In this document: positions 1 to 8,859 of the stretch, one piece after another
Position numbering within the stretch: position 1 is the first letter of the stretch
How the letters are laid out: every line of letters begins with the position of its first letter
Origin: Caulobacteraceae bacterium
GTDB lineage: Bacteria > Pseudomonadota > Alphaproteobacteria > Caulobacterales > Caulobacteraceae
Length of the DNA stretch: 64,000 nt
Direction: 5' to 3'
Assembly: GCA_027487945.1 (NCBI GenBank)
Contig: JAIYCQ010000031.1
Location: 1 to 64,000, forward strand
The notes under the pieces: generated by a model
Told to the model about the DNA's origin: nothing
Seen by the model: only the letters and a program-made list of their open reading frames with translations
The model's database searches: none
Made by a program: the position numbers and the translations under genes

Positions 1-470
<470 letters not shown>

Positions 471-570
471 TCTTAGTTGAACTCATGAAGCGCACTCTAA
501 ATTTGTTTGCCTCTCGATGATGTCTTCACACCTGCGCCTGAAATGACGCAGGTTTCAATGTATCCCTTCC

Positions 571-690
571 GCCGACCTGGTGGCTATGCCGGGGGTTCCC
601 CACCCGATCCCATTCCGAACTCGGTCGTTAAGTCCCCCAGGGCCAATGGTACTTCGTCTTAAGGCGCGGGAGAGTAGGTCGCCGCCAGGT
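571..690 (+). rRNA. 5S ribosomal RNA
   Basis: This is a 120-base 5S gene about 100 bases after the 23S end. The paired ends (CCGACCTGGTGGC at the 5' side, GCCGCCAGGTC at the 3' side) and the conserved core CCCATTCCGAACTCGG are present. It continues the rRNA operon and is followed by the initiator tRNA. The ends may shift by one or two bases. Confidence 0.96.
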
Positions 691-752
691 CCGCCGAAGG
701 GATACGTTGAAAGTCTGACTGACCCTTCTTTTACGATGTCTCCCCGGTTTGC

Positions 753-829
<77 letters not shown>

Positions 830-837
830 ACCTTTCT

Positions 838-873
838 ACAAAACCCGTCAGGCTCAGGCTTGGCGGGTTTTGT
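838..873 (+). terminator. intrinsic terminator of the rRNA operon
   Basis: A perfect 10-base inverted repeat (ACAAAACCCG / CGGGTTTTGT) surrounds a 16-base loop, and the 3' arm carries the T run. It lies 8 bases after the CCA of tRNA-fMet, so it very likely ends the rrn transcript. Confidence 0.88.
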
Positions 874-959
874 CGTTCTGGCCGCAGTCGTCGCTCTCCG
901 GGGCTTGATCCGGGCGTTGAATGGCGGAAGCTGCGGCCCACTAAGCCGGAGCTGCCCCG

Positions 960-1412
960 ATGAAACCTCTCGTCGTCCTTGCGGTCGCCCTCATCGTGGC
1001 GGGCGCCGGCCCGGGCCCGGCCGCCGCCCGTGAGGACGCGGCAGCGGTTGACCTTGCGGATCTGCTCGGCGGCGGCCGGCTGAAAGGCGCGGCGTTGGAG
1101 GCGGCGATCAGGACGGCGTCCGGTCACCCGCTCGGCAGTCGTGAGAATCCGGTCCGCGTGAACAGGCCGGAAGGCCAATGGGCCTATCTGGGGCGTCTTC
1201 GCTGCAGCGACGGTGCGCCCCCGGCCTATGAACGGGTCGGTAACTTCGGCCCCGGAGTCTTCGGCTCCATCATCGATGGCTACCAGGTCGTCTGTGGGGG
1301 TGAGGCCGGGCCGAGGGAGGCCCTCATCTACATGGACATGTACCATCCCGACTACGTCGAGACCTCCGCGCCGCCGGGCTTCACCCTCAAGGCCCGCGCG
1401 AGGCAGCCCTGA
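960..1412 (+). CDS. secreted protein of unknown function
   Basis: 150 aa. The N-terminus reads as a Sec signal peptide: Lys2, a hydrophobic core rich in V/A/L/I and a likely AAA cleavage site near residue 23. The mature part is about 125 residues with two cysteines (in RLRCSDG and YQVVCGG) that could form a disulfide. No family was recognised. Its stop overlaps the start of the MOSC gene (TGATG), so the two are probably translated together. The start is the first ATG after the tRNA terminator; no strong Shine-Dalgarno is visible. Confidence 0.72.
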   Translation: MKPLVVLAVALIVAGAGPGPAAAREDAAAVDLADLLGGGRLKGAALEAAIRTASGHPLGSRENPVRVNRPEGQWAYLGRLRCSDGAPPAYERVGNFGPGVFGSIIDGYQVVCGGEAGPREALIYMDMYHPDYVETSAPPGFTLKARARQP

Positions 1413-1951
1413 TGACGGGCGTCGTCGAGAGCGTCGGCCGGGGCGAAAGGCACCGGTTCTCCAAGGCGCCGCACCCGTCGATCCGTCTCCTGGCCGGCCT
1501 TGGCATTGAAGGGGACTGCCATGCCGGAGAGACGGTCAAACATCGCTCCCGCGTCGCCAGGGACCCGAGCCGACCAAATCTTCGGCAGGTCCACCTTATC
1601 CACGCGGAGTTGCACGATGAACTGGTCGGCAAGGGCTTCCGGGTCGCTGCCGGCGACATGGGCGAGAACATCACCACCCGCGGCGTCGATCTGCTCGGCC
1701 TGCCGACGGGCGCGCGGCTGACCGTCGGCGAGTCCGTCATCGAGGTCACAGGCCTGCGCAATCCCTGCAGCCAGCTCAACGACTTCCTGCCGGGTCTGAT
1801 GAACGCCGTCCTGGACCGCGACGCTGACGGCGGCCTCATCCGCAGGGCGGGGATCATGGGCGTGGTGATCGTCGGGGGTGCGGTTCGCCCCGGAGACGCC
1901 ATCGTTGTCGCGCTTCCACCGGGGCCGCACCGACCGCTGCAACCCGTCTGA
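1412..1951 (+). CDS. MOSC domain-containing protein
   Basis: 179 aa, nearly all one MOSC domain. MOSC domains carry a conserved cysteine and, in the Moco sulfurase and YiiM/mARC families, handle molybdenum cofactor or sulfur transfer. Visible marks are GIEGDCHAG near residue 31, RQVHLIH, DMGENITTRG, LPTGARL and the conserved cysteine in GLRNPCSQL near residue 117. This is the short stand-alone (YiiM-like) form without the N-terminal beta-barrel domain. The start overlaps the previous stop by one base. No molybdopterin genes lie nearby, so the substrate is unknown. Confidence 0.88.
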   Translation: MTGVVESVGRGERHRFSKAPHPSIRLLAGLGIEGDCHAGETVKHRSRVARDPSRPNLRQVHLIHAELHDELVGKGFRVAAGDMGENITTRGVDLLGLPTGARLTVGESVIEVTGLRNPCSQLNDFLPGLMNAVLDRDADGGLIRRAGIMGVVIVGGAVRPGDAIVVALPPGPHRPLQPV

Positions 1952-2086
1952 CCGCGCCGCGGTCGTCGGAAGCCGCAGATCGGGCAGTGGCCAGCCCGAC
2001 GCGTGGGCTGTATCGGTGGAGCGGGCCGATGTGAGCGCGCCCGGCGATACGAAGGCGCTGAAAGCGGCGCACGGGAACCTGCGACG

Positions 2087-2887
2087 ATGAGCTACATCAC
2101 GGTCGGCGGCCTCAATCTCTGGGTCGAACGCAAGGGTGACGGCGAGCCCCTGCTGTTCATCTCCGGAAGCGGCGGCGACCTGCGAAACAAGCCCAACGCG
2201 CTGGATGGCCCGCTCGCACGTCAGTTCGAGATGGTCGCCTATGACCAGCGTGGCCTGGGTCGCAGCGACAAGCCGGACGGCCCCTACGCCATGGCCGACT
2301 ACGCCGCTGATGCGGCGGGCCTGCTCGACGAGCTCGACTGGGCGACGGCCAATGTGGTCGGGGTCTCGTTCGGCGGCATGGTGGCCCAGGAGCTGGCCAT
2401 CCGCCATCCGCATCGGATCCGCAGGCTGGTGCTGTGCTGCACCTCGCCGGGCGGGGAAGGGGGGGCATCCTGGCCCCTGCACACCTTGATCGGGATGGAT
2501 CGGGAGGCAGAGGCGCGGCTGGTGATCCCGATCTCCGATACCCGCCACGACGCTGCCTGGCAGGCCGCGAACCCGGATGCCTTCAGGATCATGATGGACC
2601 TCCGCACCCGCGATCCCTGGGCGGATGAGCCGCGCCGCGCCATGGGCGCCGAGCTGCAGCTGATGGCCCGCAAGGATATGGACACCTGGGACCGCCTGGC
2701 CTCCGTCACCGCCCCGACCCTGATCTGCGGCGGTCGCTACGATGGGATCGCGCTCCCCGAAACCCAGCTGCGCCTCGCGGAGCGTATCCCGGACGCCCAG
2801 CTGCGCATGTTCGAGGGCGGCCATATGTTCCTGATCCAGGATCGCGCGGCCTTTCCCGCCATTTCCGCGTTCCTGCACAACCCATGA
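2087..2887 (+). CDS. alpha/beta-fold hydrolase
   Basis: 266 aa from ATG 2087. The longer ORF adds 28 residues unlike a family start. Hydrolase landmarks are present in order: oxyanion strand LLFISGSGGD, YDQRGLGRSDKP, the nucleophile elbow GVSFGG with the catalytic Ser, an acid region in GGRYDGIALPE and the His in EGGHMF near the C-terminus. This resembles the 3-oxoadipate enol-lactonase/haloperoxidase-like group, but the substrate cannot be read from sequence. The stop overlaps the next ATG by 4 bases, so it is cotranslated with the FAD oxidoreductase downstream. Confidence 0.85.
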   Translation: MSYITVGGLNLWVERKGDGEPLLFISGSGGDLRNKPNALDGPLARQFEMVAYDQRGLGRSDKPDGPYAMADYAADAAGLLDELDWATANVVGVSFGGMVAQELAIRHPHRIRRLVLCCTSPGGEGGASWPLHTLIGMDREAEARLVIPISDTRHDAAWQAANPDAFRIMMDLRTRDPWADEPRRAMGAELQLMARKDMDTWDRLASVTAPTLICGGRYDGIALPETQLRLAERIPDAQLRMFEGGHMFLIQDRAAFPAISAFLHNP

Positions 2888-4470
2888 CCGACGTCGTCAT
2901 CATCGGCGCCGGGCACAACGGCCTGGTCTGCGCCTTCTATCTGGCCTCCGCCGGGCTGAAAGTACGGGTGCTGGAGACCCGCGACGTCGTCGGCGGCGCC
3001 GCGGTGACCGAGTCGTTTCATCCCGGCTTCCGCAATTCGGTGGCCAGCTACACCGTCAGCCTGCTGAACCCCAAGATCATCGCCGATCTGGAGCTGGCCC
3101 GACACGGTTTGCGGATCGTCGAGCGGCGGGCGGCGAACTTCCTGCCGCGGGAAGACGGCTACCTGCTCACCGGCGAGGGCCGCACGCGGGACGGGGTCGC
3201 AAAGTTTTCGCAGCGGGATGCAGACCGCCTCGACGCCTATGACGCGCGGCTGGAGGCGATCGCCGATGTCCTGCGCGCCGTGATCCTGGAAACGCCGCCA
3301 AACATGGTCGAGGGCGGGATCAGCGCCGCGATTCCCGAGTTGCTGAAGAGCGCGGGCCTTGGCAGGCGGCTGTCCCGGCTGGACGTCACCGCCCGCCGCG
3401 ACCTGCTGGCGCTGTTCTCACAGTCCGCGGGCGACTGGCTCGACGGCTGGTTCGAGAGCGACCCGATCAAGGCTGTGCTTGGCTTCGACGGCGTGGTCGG
3501 CAACTACGCCAGCCCCTATACCCCGGGTTCGGCCTATGTCCTGCTGCACCATGTCTTCGGCGAGGTGAATGGCAGGAAGGGCGCCTGGGGCCACGCCATC
3601 GGGGGTATGGGCGCGATCACCCAGGCCATGGCCGCCGCCTGTCGGGAGAAGGGCGTCGAGATCCAGACCGGTCAGGGGGTCGCGGAAATCCTCACGACAC
3701 AGGGGAAGGCCACAGGCGTGGTCACCCGCTCTGGCGAGGTGATCACCGCGCGCGCGATCGTGTCGGGCGCCCATCCGAAGATAACCTTCGAGCGGTTGCT
3801 CGATCCGGCGGTGCTGCCGGCCGACTTCAGGGAGCGGATCGGGCGGTACCGGTCGGGGTCCGGCACCTTCCGCATGAATGTCGCGCTGTCGGAGCTGCCG
3901 CGTTTCACGGCGCTGCCGGAGGCCGGAGATCATCTGACAGCCGGCATCATCATTGCCCCGGACCTCGCCTATATGGACCGGGCCTTTCTGGACGCCCGCA
4001 GGGACGGCTGGTCGCGGGAGCCGATCGTCGAGATGCTGATACCGTCCATTCTGGACGACAGTCTGGCGCCTGAAGGGCGGCATGTCGCGAGCCTCTTCTG
4101 CCAGCATGTGGCGCCGACGCTTGGCGGCGGGAGAAGCTGGGATGACTGCCGCGAGACCGTGGCCGACCTGATGATCGATACCGTCGATCGCTGGGCGCCG
4201 GGCTTCAAGGCCTCGGTCCTGGGGCGCCAGGTGAAGAGCCCCCTGGACCTGGAGCGCGACTTCGGCCTGATCGGTGGCGACATCTTCCACGGCGCCCTCA
4301 GCCTGGATCAGTTGTTTTCCGCGCGCCCGGTGCTGGGCCATGGGGCGTATCGATCTCCCGTCCCGAGCCTGTTCATGTGCGGGGCGGGGACCCACCCCGG
4401 CGGCGGCGTCACCGGAGCGCCGGGCCACAACGCCGCCCGCGCCGTCCTGAAGGATTTCCGGCGACGGTGA
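2884..4470 (+). CDS. FAD-dependent NAD(P)/phytoene desaturase-like oxidoreductase
   Basis: 528 aa. The N-terminal dinucleotide fold begins VVIIGAGHNGLVCAFYLA, with the acidic FAD-ribose contact in VLETRDVVGGAA. The C-terminal FAD segment reads FMCGAGTHPGGGVTGAPGHNAA. This layout is that of the phytoene-dehydrogenase/PYROXD2-like family (COG1233). No carotenoid genes are near, so a carotenoid role is not supported. It overlaps the upstream hydrolase by 4 bases, so the two may act on one small-molecule pathway. Confidence 0.88.
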   Translation: MTDVVIIGAGHNGLVCAFYLASAGLKVRVLETRDVVGGAAVTESFHPGFRNSVASYTVSLLNPKIIADLELARHGLRIVERRAANFLPREDGYLLTGEGRTRDGVAKFSQRDADRLDAYDARLEAIADVLRAVILETPPNMVEGGISAAIPELLKSAGLGRRLSRLDVTARRDLLALFSQSAGDWLDGWFESDPIKAVLGFDGVVGNYASPYTPGSAYVLLHHVFGEVNGRKGAWGHAIGGMGAITQAMAAACREKGVEIQTGQGVAEILTTQGKATGVVTRSGEVITARAIVSGAHPKITFERLLDPAVLPADFRERIGRYRSGSGTFRMNVALSELPRFTALPEAGDHLTAGIIIAPDLAYMDRAFLDARRDGWSREPIVEMLIPSILDDSLAPEGRHVASLFCQHVAPTLGGGRSWDDCRETVADLMIDTVDRWAPGFKASVLGRQVKSPLDLERDFGLIGGDIFHGALSLDQLFSARPVLGHGAYRSPVPSLFMCGAGTHPGGGVTGAPGHNAARAVLKDFRRR

Positions 4471-4582
4471 GTTTGGCTGCAACCTTTTTGGAATGAGCGC
4501 GCTACAGATCCGGCGGGTGGGCCAGGCCAGCAATTGAACAGTCTCGTGAATTCCGCTGATCGGCGTTGTCCGAGAGTTGTCC

Positions 4583-4610
4583 TTCCCCCCGTTCTGGGGG
4601 AAATTCCCCC
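4583..4610. repeat. intergenic palindromic G/C-run element
   Basis: TTCCCCC and GGGGGAA form a 7-bp stem around a 6-base loop, followed at once by another TTCCCCC, so two alternative hairpins are possible. The same arm sequences occur at 50820-50842. Such short intergenic palindromes look REP-like. It lies between the FAD oxidoreductase stop and the small gene at 4652. Confidence 0.45.
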
Positions 4611-4651
4611 CGCCGTCGACGGTCATGCCGTCTCGGATCCGAGGGGATGGT

Positions 4652-4876
4652 ATGTTCGGTAGCAAGGCAAGGCGTAGCGCGTTCGATCGCGAGGTGCAGA
4701 TCGAGATCCAGATCCTGCGTAAACTGCATGGTGACGCGGCTGGTCAGATCGCTCAGGAAAAGGCGCTGCGTCCGTCAAACCGCACCGCGCGTCGAAAGGT
4801 TCTTGAAGAAGCCGCCCGCCAGCTGGGCAATGCCCCACCGGCCAAGCGCACCCTGCTCGAGCGTCTGTTCCGATAG
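4652..4876 (+). CDS. small basic protein of unknown function
   Basis: 74 aa starting MFGSKARRSAFDRE. ATG 4652 is preferred to the track start at 4577 because GAGGGG lies 6 bases before it and the added N-terminus is translated from a palindromic repeat. The protein is rich in Arg/Lys and Ala, probably all alpha-helical, with no cysteine, signal peptide or membrane segment. No family was recognised. It is convergent with the LLM gene that ends at 4917. Confidence 0.6.
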   Translation: MFGSKARRSAFDREVQIEIQILRKLHGDAAGQIAQEKALRPSNRTARRKVLEEAARQLGNAPPAKRTLLERLFR

Positions 4877-4916
4877 TCCAAGGCGGAGGCTGCCCTGGGA
4901 CAGCCTCCGGACCGAC

Positions 4917-6131
4917 CTACTCCGCGGCCGGCTTCTTGCCCATGCCCATGGCTTCGAGGATCTCGGGGCGGATGTTGTCTCCGCCCTTCTCCTGGATGTG
5001 CTGCGCGACGCGCGCGCCAACGGCTGCCATCGCCTCGCCGATGAAGCGCGGGCGGTTCTCGGCCGCCCATTTGAGCGAGGCCTCGCGGTTTTCGTTCAGG
5101 CCCTGGAACTTCGGGAAGACGTAGCGGGCCATCAGCTCGTACGACTTCTTCTTGCGATCCCATTCCGCCCAGTTGTGGTCCATGAACAGGAAGGCGCCGA
5201 AGCCGCCGGACTGCTTCTCCAGCCGCTCGATCTGGGCGATGGCGTCGTCGGGCGTACCGATGACCGCCATACCCGACGCGATCAGGGCGTCGACCGGATC
5301 GCTGCCGTCCTGTGGCGCCAGAGGCAGGGCAGCGACCTCCTGGAAGTAGTAGAGCCAGTTCTGCAGACCGAAGCGGACGTCCTCGCGGGCCTGCTCCCGG
5401 GTTTCGGCGATGTGCATCGGCCCGACCAGGCGCCAGCCGTTGCGATCCATCGCATGGCCGCACTCGCGGGCCTTTTCCTCGGCGATCGCCCAGTTTGACG
5501 CCAAGGCGTTGAAGCCGCCGCTCTGGGTGGCGCCGATCGACAGCAGGCCGAGGCCATGCCGGCCCGCGGCCGAGGCTCCAGTCGGCGACACCTGGCTCGC
5601 GGCGCAGATCTCGACGGACGGCCGGCTGTAGGGCGTCATCTGCAGGCGGGCTTCGTTCAGTTCGAACCAGTCGGTCTTCTTGCTGACCTGCTCGCCGCGC
5701 AGCAGCGGGACCAGAACATCGATGGCCTCATCCATGCGATCGCGCTGCGCGCTGACCGGAATGCCCATCATGAAAGCGTCGGACGGCAGCGCACCGGGCC
5801 CGACGCCGAACATGACGCGGCCGCGCGTGATGTGGTCGAGCTGGTTGATGCGGTCCGCCAGCATCAGGGGATGGTGATAGGGAAGGGAGGCGACGCCGGT
5901 GCCCAGCCGGATGTGTTTGGTGCGTTCGGCCACCGTTGCGATGAACAGCTCAGGGCTGGCGATCAGCTCATAGCCGGCGGAATGGTGCTCGCCGATCCAG
6001 GCCTCGTCGTAACCGAGCCGATCCATGTGCTGGACGAGCTCGATATCCCGCTCCAGCGCCAGGGTCGGGTTTTCGTTGAGCGGATGAAAGGGGGCGATAA
6101 ACGCCCCGAAGCGAAGCTTGGTCCCGGCCAC
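4917..6131 (-). CDS. LLM-class flavin-dependent oxidoreductase (monooxygenase)
   Basis: 404 aa, a luciferase-like TIM barrel using reduced FMN. Family marks are GAFIAPFHP at the start, DEAWIGEHHSAGYE near residues 42-55, the cis-peptide region around LGTGVASLPYHHPLMLADR, and GRVMFGVGPGALPSDAF. The N-terminal region and length fit the limonene 1,2-monooxygenase-like subgroup, but substrate is not inferable. The start is GTG (6131) with GGGAGG 6 bases upstream. A CATAAT -10-like hexamer sits about 20 bases upstream, inside an ACGTCA/TGACGT inverted repeat. Confidence 0.9.
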   Translation of the reverse strand: MAGTKLRFGAFIAPFHPLNENPTLALERDIELVQHMDRLGYDEAWIGEHHSAGYELIASPELFIATVAERTKHIRLGTGVASLPYHHPLMLADRINQLDHITRGRVMFGVGPGALPSDAFMMGIPVSAQRDRMDEAIDVLVPLLRGEQVSKKTDWFELNEARLQMTPYSRPSVEICAASQVSPTGASAAGRHGLGLLSIGATQSGGFNALASNWAIAEEKARECGHAMDRNGWRLVGPMHIAETREQAREDVRFGLQNWLYYFQEVAALPLAPQDGSDPVDALIASGMAVIGTPDDAIAQIERLEKQSGGFGAFLFMDHNWAEWDRKKKSYELMARYVFPKFQGLNENREASLKWAAENRPRFIGEAMAAVGARVAQHIQEKGGDNIRPEILEAMGMGKKPAAE

Positions 6132-6233
6132 GTCGCGCCCTCCCAGACGTCATTATGTGATCTGCGATTACTCTGACGTGCGCGTAAGGCGATGACTAGG
6201 GGCGACGTCGGGTCACCGGCCTGGAAAAAACGC

Positions 6234-6536
6234 TCACCAGAAAAGGTAGGGCCCCCGGGCGCCGGAACGGGGCTGTGGCCCGCTCCATACCTCAAGCTCG
6301 GCCTCCCGGGCGCCGCAGACCGAGCAGCGCATCCGCCGCTCGAGCATGTGAAGCCGGTCATGGGCTCCGTAGCCTCCGGCCCACCAGGAGGCATCGAACA
6401 CCGCGACCTGCTCGCACCTGGGATTGCAGCAGCGCGCCCGCAGATGCATGCCTTCGCGCAAGGCGGACGCGACCGGCCACTCCCGGACCTCCGGGGCGGG
6501 TTTCACACGTTGACTGGAAGCCTCAGCGACATTCAT
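6234..6536 (-). CDS. small zinc-ribbon-like protein
   Basis: 100 aa. Two cysteine clusters (RCCNPRCEQ near residue 35 and RCSVCGARE near residue 71) are spaced like the two knuckles of a zinc ribbon. No enzyme domain, signal peptide or membrane span is visible. ATG 6536 has GAGGTG about 7 bases upstream. The family is unnamed to me; a metal-binding structural or nucleic-acid-contacting role is inference. It is divergent from rlmJ across about 230 bases in which nothing else was recognised. Confidence 0.7.
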   Translation of the reverse strand: MNVAEASSQRVKPAPEVREWPVASALREGMHLRARCCNPRCEQVAVFDASWWAGGYGAHDRLHMLERRMRCSVCGAREAELEVWSGPQPRSGARGPYLFW

Positions 6537-6768
6537 TCACGCACCTCTGTTCACACTATGTTCCGCCGGGCCGCGTTGAGTCAACGCGGGCTGATCCCCG
6601 GCGACAGCCGGCCCCTCCGTGTCGCGATTCGTCCTCCGGGGGGACGTGTGACGCCATTCCTCGCGCGCCGGCGTCCACCCCTCATCGCCCTCGCCGCCGA
6701 CTCCTTCCGACGGATCGCGAACGTGGTAGGACAACCCTTTCTCCGTCCACGCCGAGAGCGAGCGCCTC

Positions 6769-7596
6769 GTGAACTACCGTCACGCCTTCCACGCCGGGAA
6801 CTTCGCCGACCTGGTGAAGCACGGGACCCTCCTGCGGCTTCTGGAGGCCCTGCTGTCTGATCCGGCGCCGCTGACGATCGTCGACACCCACGCCGGGGCC
6901 GGCGGCTATGACCTTGACGGAGAACTGGCCCGTCGAACGGGGGAGGCGGCCCAGGGCGTGTTCCGGCTGATGGCGGCTTCGACCGCGCCCGCGCCGTTCG
7001 ACGGGCTGAAGTCGGCGGTCCGCAGGGGCAATCCTGAGGGGGGCGTACGGTTCTATCCGGGCTCGCCGAGCCTGATCGCCACCCTGCTGCGCCAGGGCGA
7101 CGTCTACACGGCCTGCGAGCTGCGCGACGACGACTCCGCGCTGCTGGCCCGGACCCTTGCCGCGCAGGCCGGGGCAAGGGCGGTGCAGGCCGACGGCTTT
7201 GCCACTGCCGAACGCGCGGCGCAGCAGGCTGGACGTCTGTTCGTGCTGATTGATCCGCCGTTCGAGCGCGCCGATGACTATGAGCGGATCGCCGCGACTC
7301 TCGACGCGGTCCTGGCCACAAACCGTCGGGCCTGCGTCGCGATCTGGTTGCCGCTCAAGGATCTGGAGACCTTCGACGGCTTCCTGCGGCGGGTCGAGCC
7401 GGCCGCTCCGTCGCTGCTCGTCGCCGAGGCCCGTTTGAAGCCTCTCGCGGACCCCATGAAGATGAACGGCTGCGCGATGGTGATCGCCAATGCGCCGGCG
7501 GGTCTGGCCGGCGACCTTGAGGCGATCTGTGGCTGGGTCGTTGAGACCCTTGGGGAAACCGGCGGCAAGGCCTCCGTATGGACGACAGACGCCTGA
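6769..7596 (+). CDS. rlmJ: 23S rRNA (adenine(2030)-N6)-methyltransferase RlmJ
   Basis: 275 aa. The protein opens MNYRHAFHAGNFADLVKH, the hallmark of RlmJ, and the methyltransferase has THAGAGGYDL as its SAM-binding loop and LIDPPFE as the DPPF/Y catalytic motif for N6-adenine methylation. It modifies A2030 of 23S rRNA. The start is GTG at 6769, fixed by the family N-terminus; the upstream in-frame sequence does not resemble it. Length is normal. Confidence 0.93.
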   Translation: MNYRHAFHAGNFADLVKHGTLLRLLEALLSDPAPLTIVDTHAGAGGYDLDGELARRTGEAAQGVFRLMAASTAPAPFDGLKSAVRRGNPEGGVRFYPGSPSLIATLLRQGDVYTACELRDDDSALLARTLAAQAGARAVQADGFATAERAAQQAGRLFVLIDPPFERADDYERIAATLDAVLATNRRACVAIWLPLKDLETFDGFLRRVEPAAPSLLVAEARLKPLADPMKMNGCAMVIANAPAGLAGDLEAICGWVVETLGETGGKASVWTTDA

Positions 7597-7680
7597 CGAA
7601 GATTTCGCAGTTGCGAACGCGGGATCCGTGTTATGTTGCGGCGCACAAATATCGCGCTCTGCCCCACGGAGACCGCCGGC

Positions 7681-8286
7681 ATGACCAAACTCATCACCCC
7701 TGAAACCGAAAAAGCCCTGACGCTGCCCGTCGGAATGGCGTCGCCTCTGTGGCTGATGTTCGCCGGCGCCGCCGCTGCGGGCGCGGCGATGTTCTGGGCC
7801 CGGGCCTGGTTCAAGCCGACGAACCTGGAGGCGGTTCTCGCGCCGTTGCCGCAGCCCGCGCATGAGGCCGCCGAGCCGATCGTCGAGGCGGTCGAGGATG
7901 CTGTCCTGCTGGCCGTCGAGGCCCAGGACGCGCCCCTCGAGGTCGCCGCCGATGCGATCGAAGCGACCGTCGAGACGACGGTGGCGCAGGTCGAAGTGGT
8001 CCTCGACGCGGTCGAGGCTGTCGCCGGGCCGATCGCTGAAGCCGCGCCGGAAGCCGTCGAGACCGTCGTCGAGGTCGCGGAAGCGGCGGCTGACGACCTG
8101 ACGCGGCTGACCGGCATCGGTCCCAAGCTGGCGCAGGCGCTCGCGGAGCGCGGGGTGACCCGCTTTGCGGAGATCGCGGCCTGGACGGCCGACGACGTGG
8201 CCCGGTTCGACAAGGACATGAAGCTGATGGGCCGCATCGACCGCGAAGCCTGGATCGCCCAGGCCCGGCGGCTGGCGGCAGGCTGA
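7681..8286 (+). CDS. membrane-anchored helix-hairpin-helix protein
   Basis: 201 aa from ATG 7681 (GGAGA upstream; the 16 extra residues of the track ORF are not credible). A short N-terminal segment precedes one transmembrane helix (about residues 20-40). A long Ala/Val/Glu-rich stretch of near-heptad character (about 55-135) follows. The C-terminal helix-hairpin-helix reads LTGIGPKLAQALAERGV, as in DUF4332/flap-endonuclease-like HhH domains. HhH modules usually contact DNA; here the domain may only mediate protein contacts. The acidic repeat resembles phasin or apolipoprotein-like helices. Function unknown. Confidence 0.78.
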   Translation: MTKLITPETEKALTLPVGMASPLWLMFAGAAAAGAAMFWARAWFKPTNLEAVLAPLPQPAHEAAEPIVEAVEDAVLLAVEAQDAPLEVAADAIEATVETTVAQVEVVLDAVEAVAGPIAEAAPEAVETVVEVAEAAADDLTRLTGIGPKLAQALAERGVTRFAEIAAWTADDVARFDKDMKLMGRIDREAWIAQARRLAAG

Positions 8287-8373
8287 CCCGCGCGGAGGTC
8301 GCGCCAGGGCCGGGCGGGATCGCCCGGTCTCTGAAGTGCTCTTGAATCAAGCGGTTAGCGGCCGGTTCAGCCT

Positions 8374-8787
8374 CTAGCGCGGCTTGAGCAGATCCTCGAG
8401 CATGCGCTCGGTCTGGTCTTCCAGCTCGCGGGCCGTTGCCGGATCGCCGCAGGAATAGACGAAGCCGTTTGCGGTCTGCCTGCGACGGCAGCGTGGGCCA
8501 TCGTCCGCGTTGTCGTCTCGGCTCTCTGTGGGCGTTGCGGGCGGTCGCGTCGACGCCTCGCCCAGCATCGGGATCGAATTGAAGCCCAGTTGCGGGGACG
8601 GTCGCTCGCCCGACGTTTCGCGCGTCTGCGGGGAAGGCCTCACCGGCTTGGGGAAGGCTGGAAGATCGACGCCGACCACGCCTTGCGGCGCGCCGTCCGG
8701 TGCGGGTCGTGCAGTCGCAGCAACAGGCGGCGGCGGCGTCGGGGAGGCTTCTCCCGCGACAAGCAGGGCGATCAGAGCGATGAGCAT
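8374..8787 (-). CDS. proline-rich secreted protein of unknown function
   Basis: 137 aa. It starts with a hydrophobic segment (MLIALIALLVAGEA) that could be a short signal peptide although it lacks a basic n-region. A Pro-rich disordered region (about 15-95) follows, then a compact C-terminal part with two cysteines and a charged helix near RELEDQTERMLEDLL. The two cysteines (RCRRR, YSCGD) could pair in the periplasm. No family recognised. It lies just upstream of meaB on the same strand but has no obvious link. Confidence 0.58.
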   Translation of the reverse strand: MLIALIALLVAGEASPTPPPPVAATARPAPDGAPQGVVGVDLPAFPKPVRPSPQTRETSGERPSPQLGFNSIPMLGEASTRPPATPTESRDDNADDGPRCRRRQTANGFVYSCGDPATARELEDQTERMLEDLLKPR

Positions 8788-8859
8788 TGTCTGTCTCGAG
8801 GCGGAACGGTCAGGCCTTGTTCCAGACCCTTCCCACCCGCTCGCCCTTCACAAGGGGGG

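Noticed and set aside
1352-2878. 508-aa minus-strand ORF
   Set aside because: Antisense shadow of the MOSC and alpha/beta hydrolase genes; no motif, and the plus strand has clear families.
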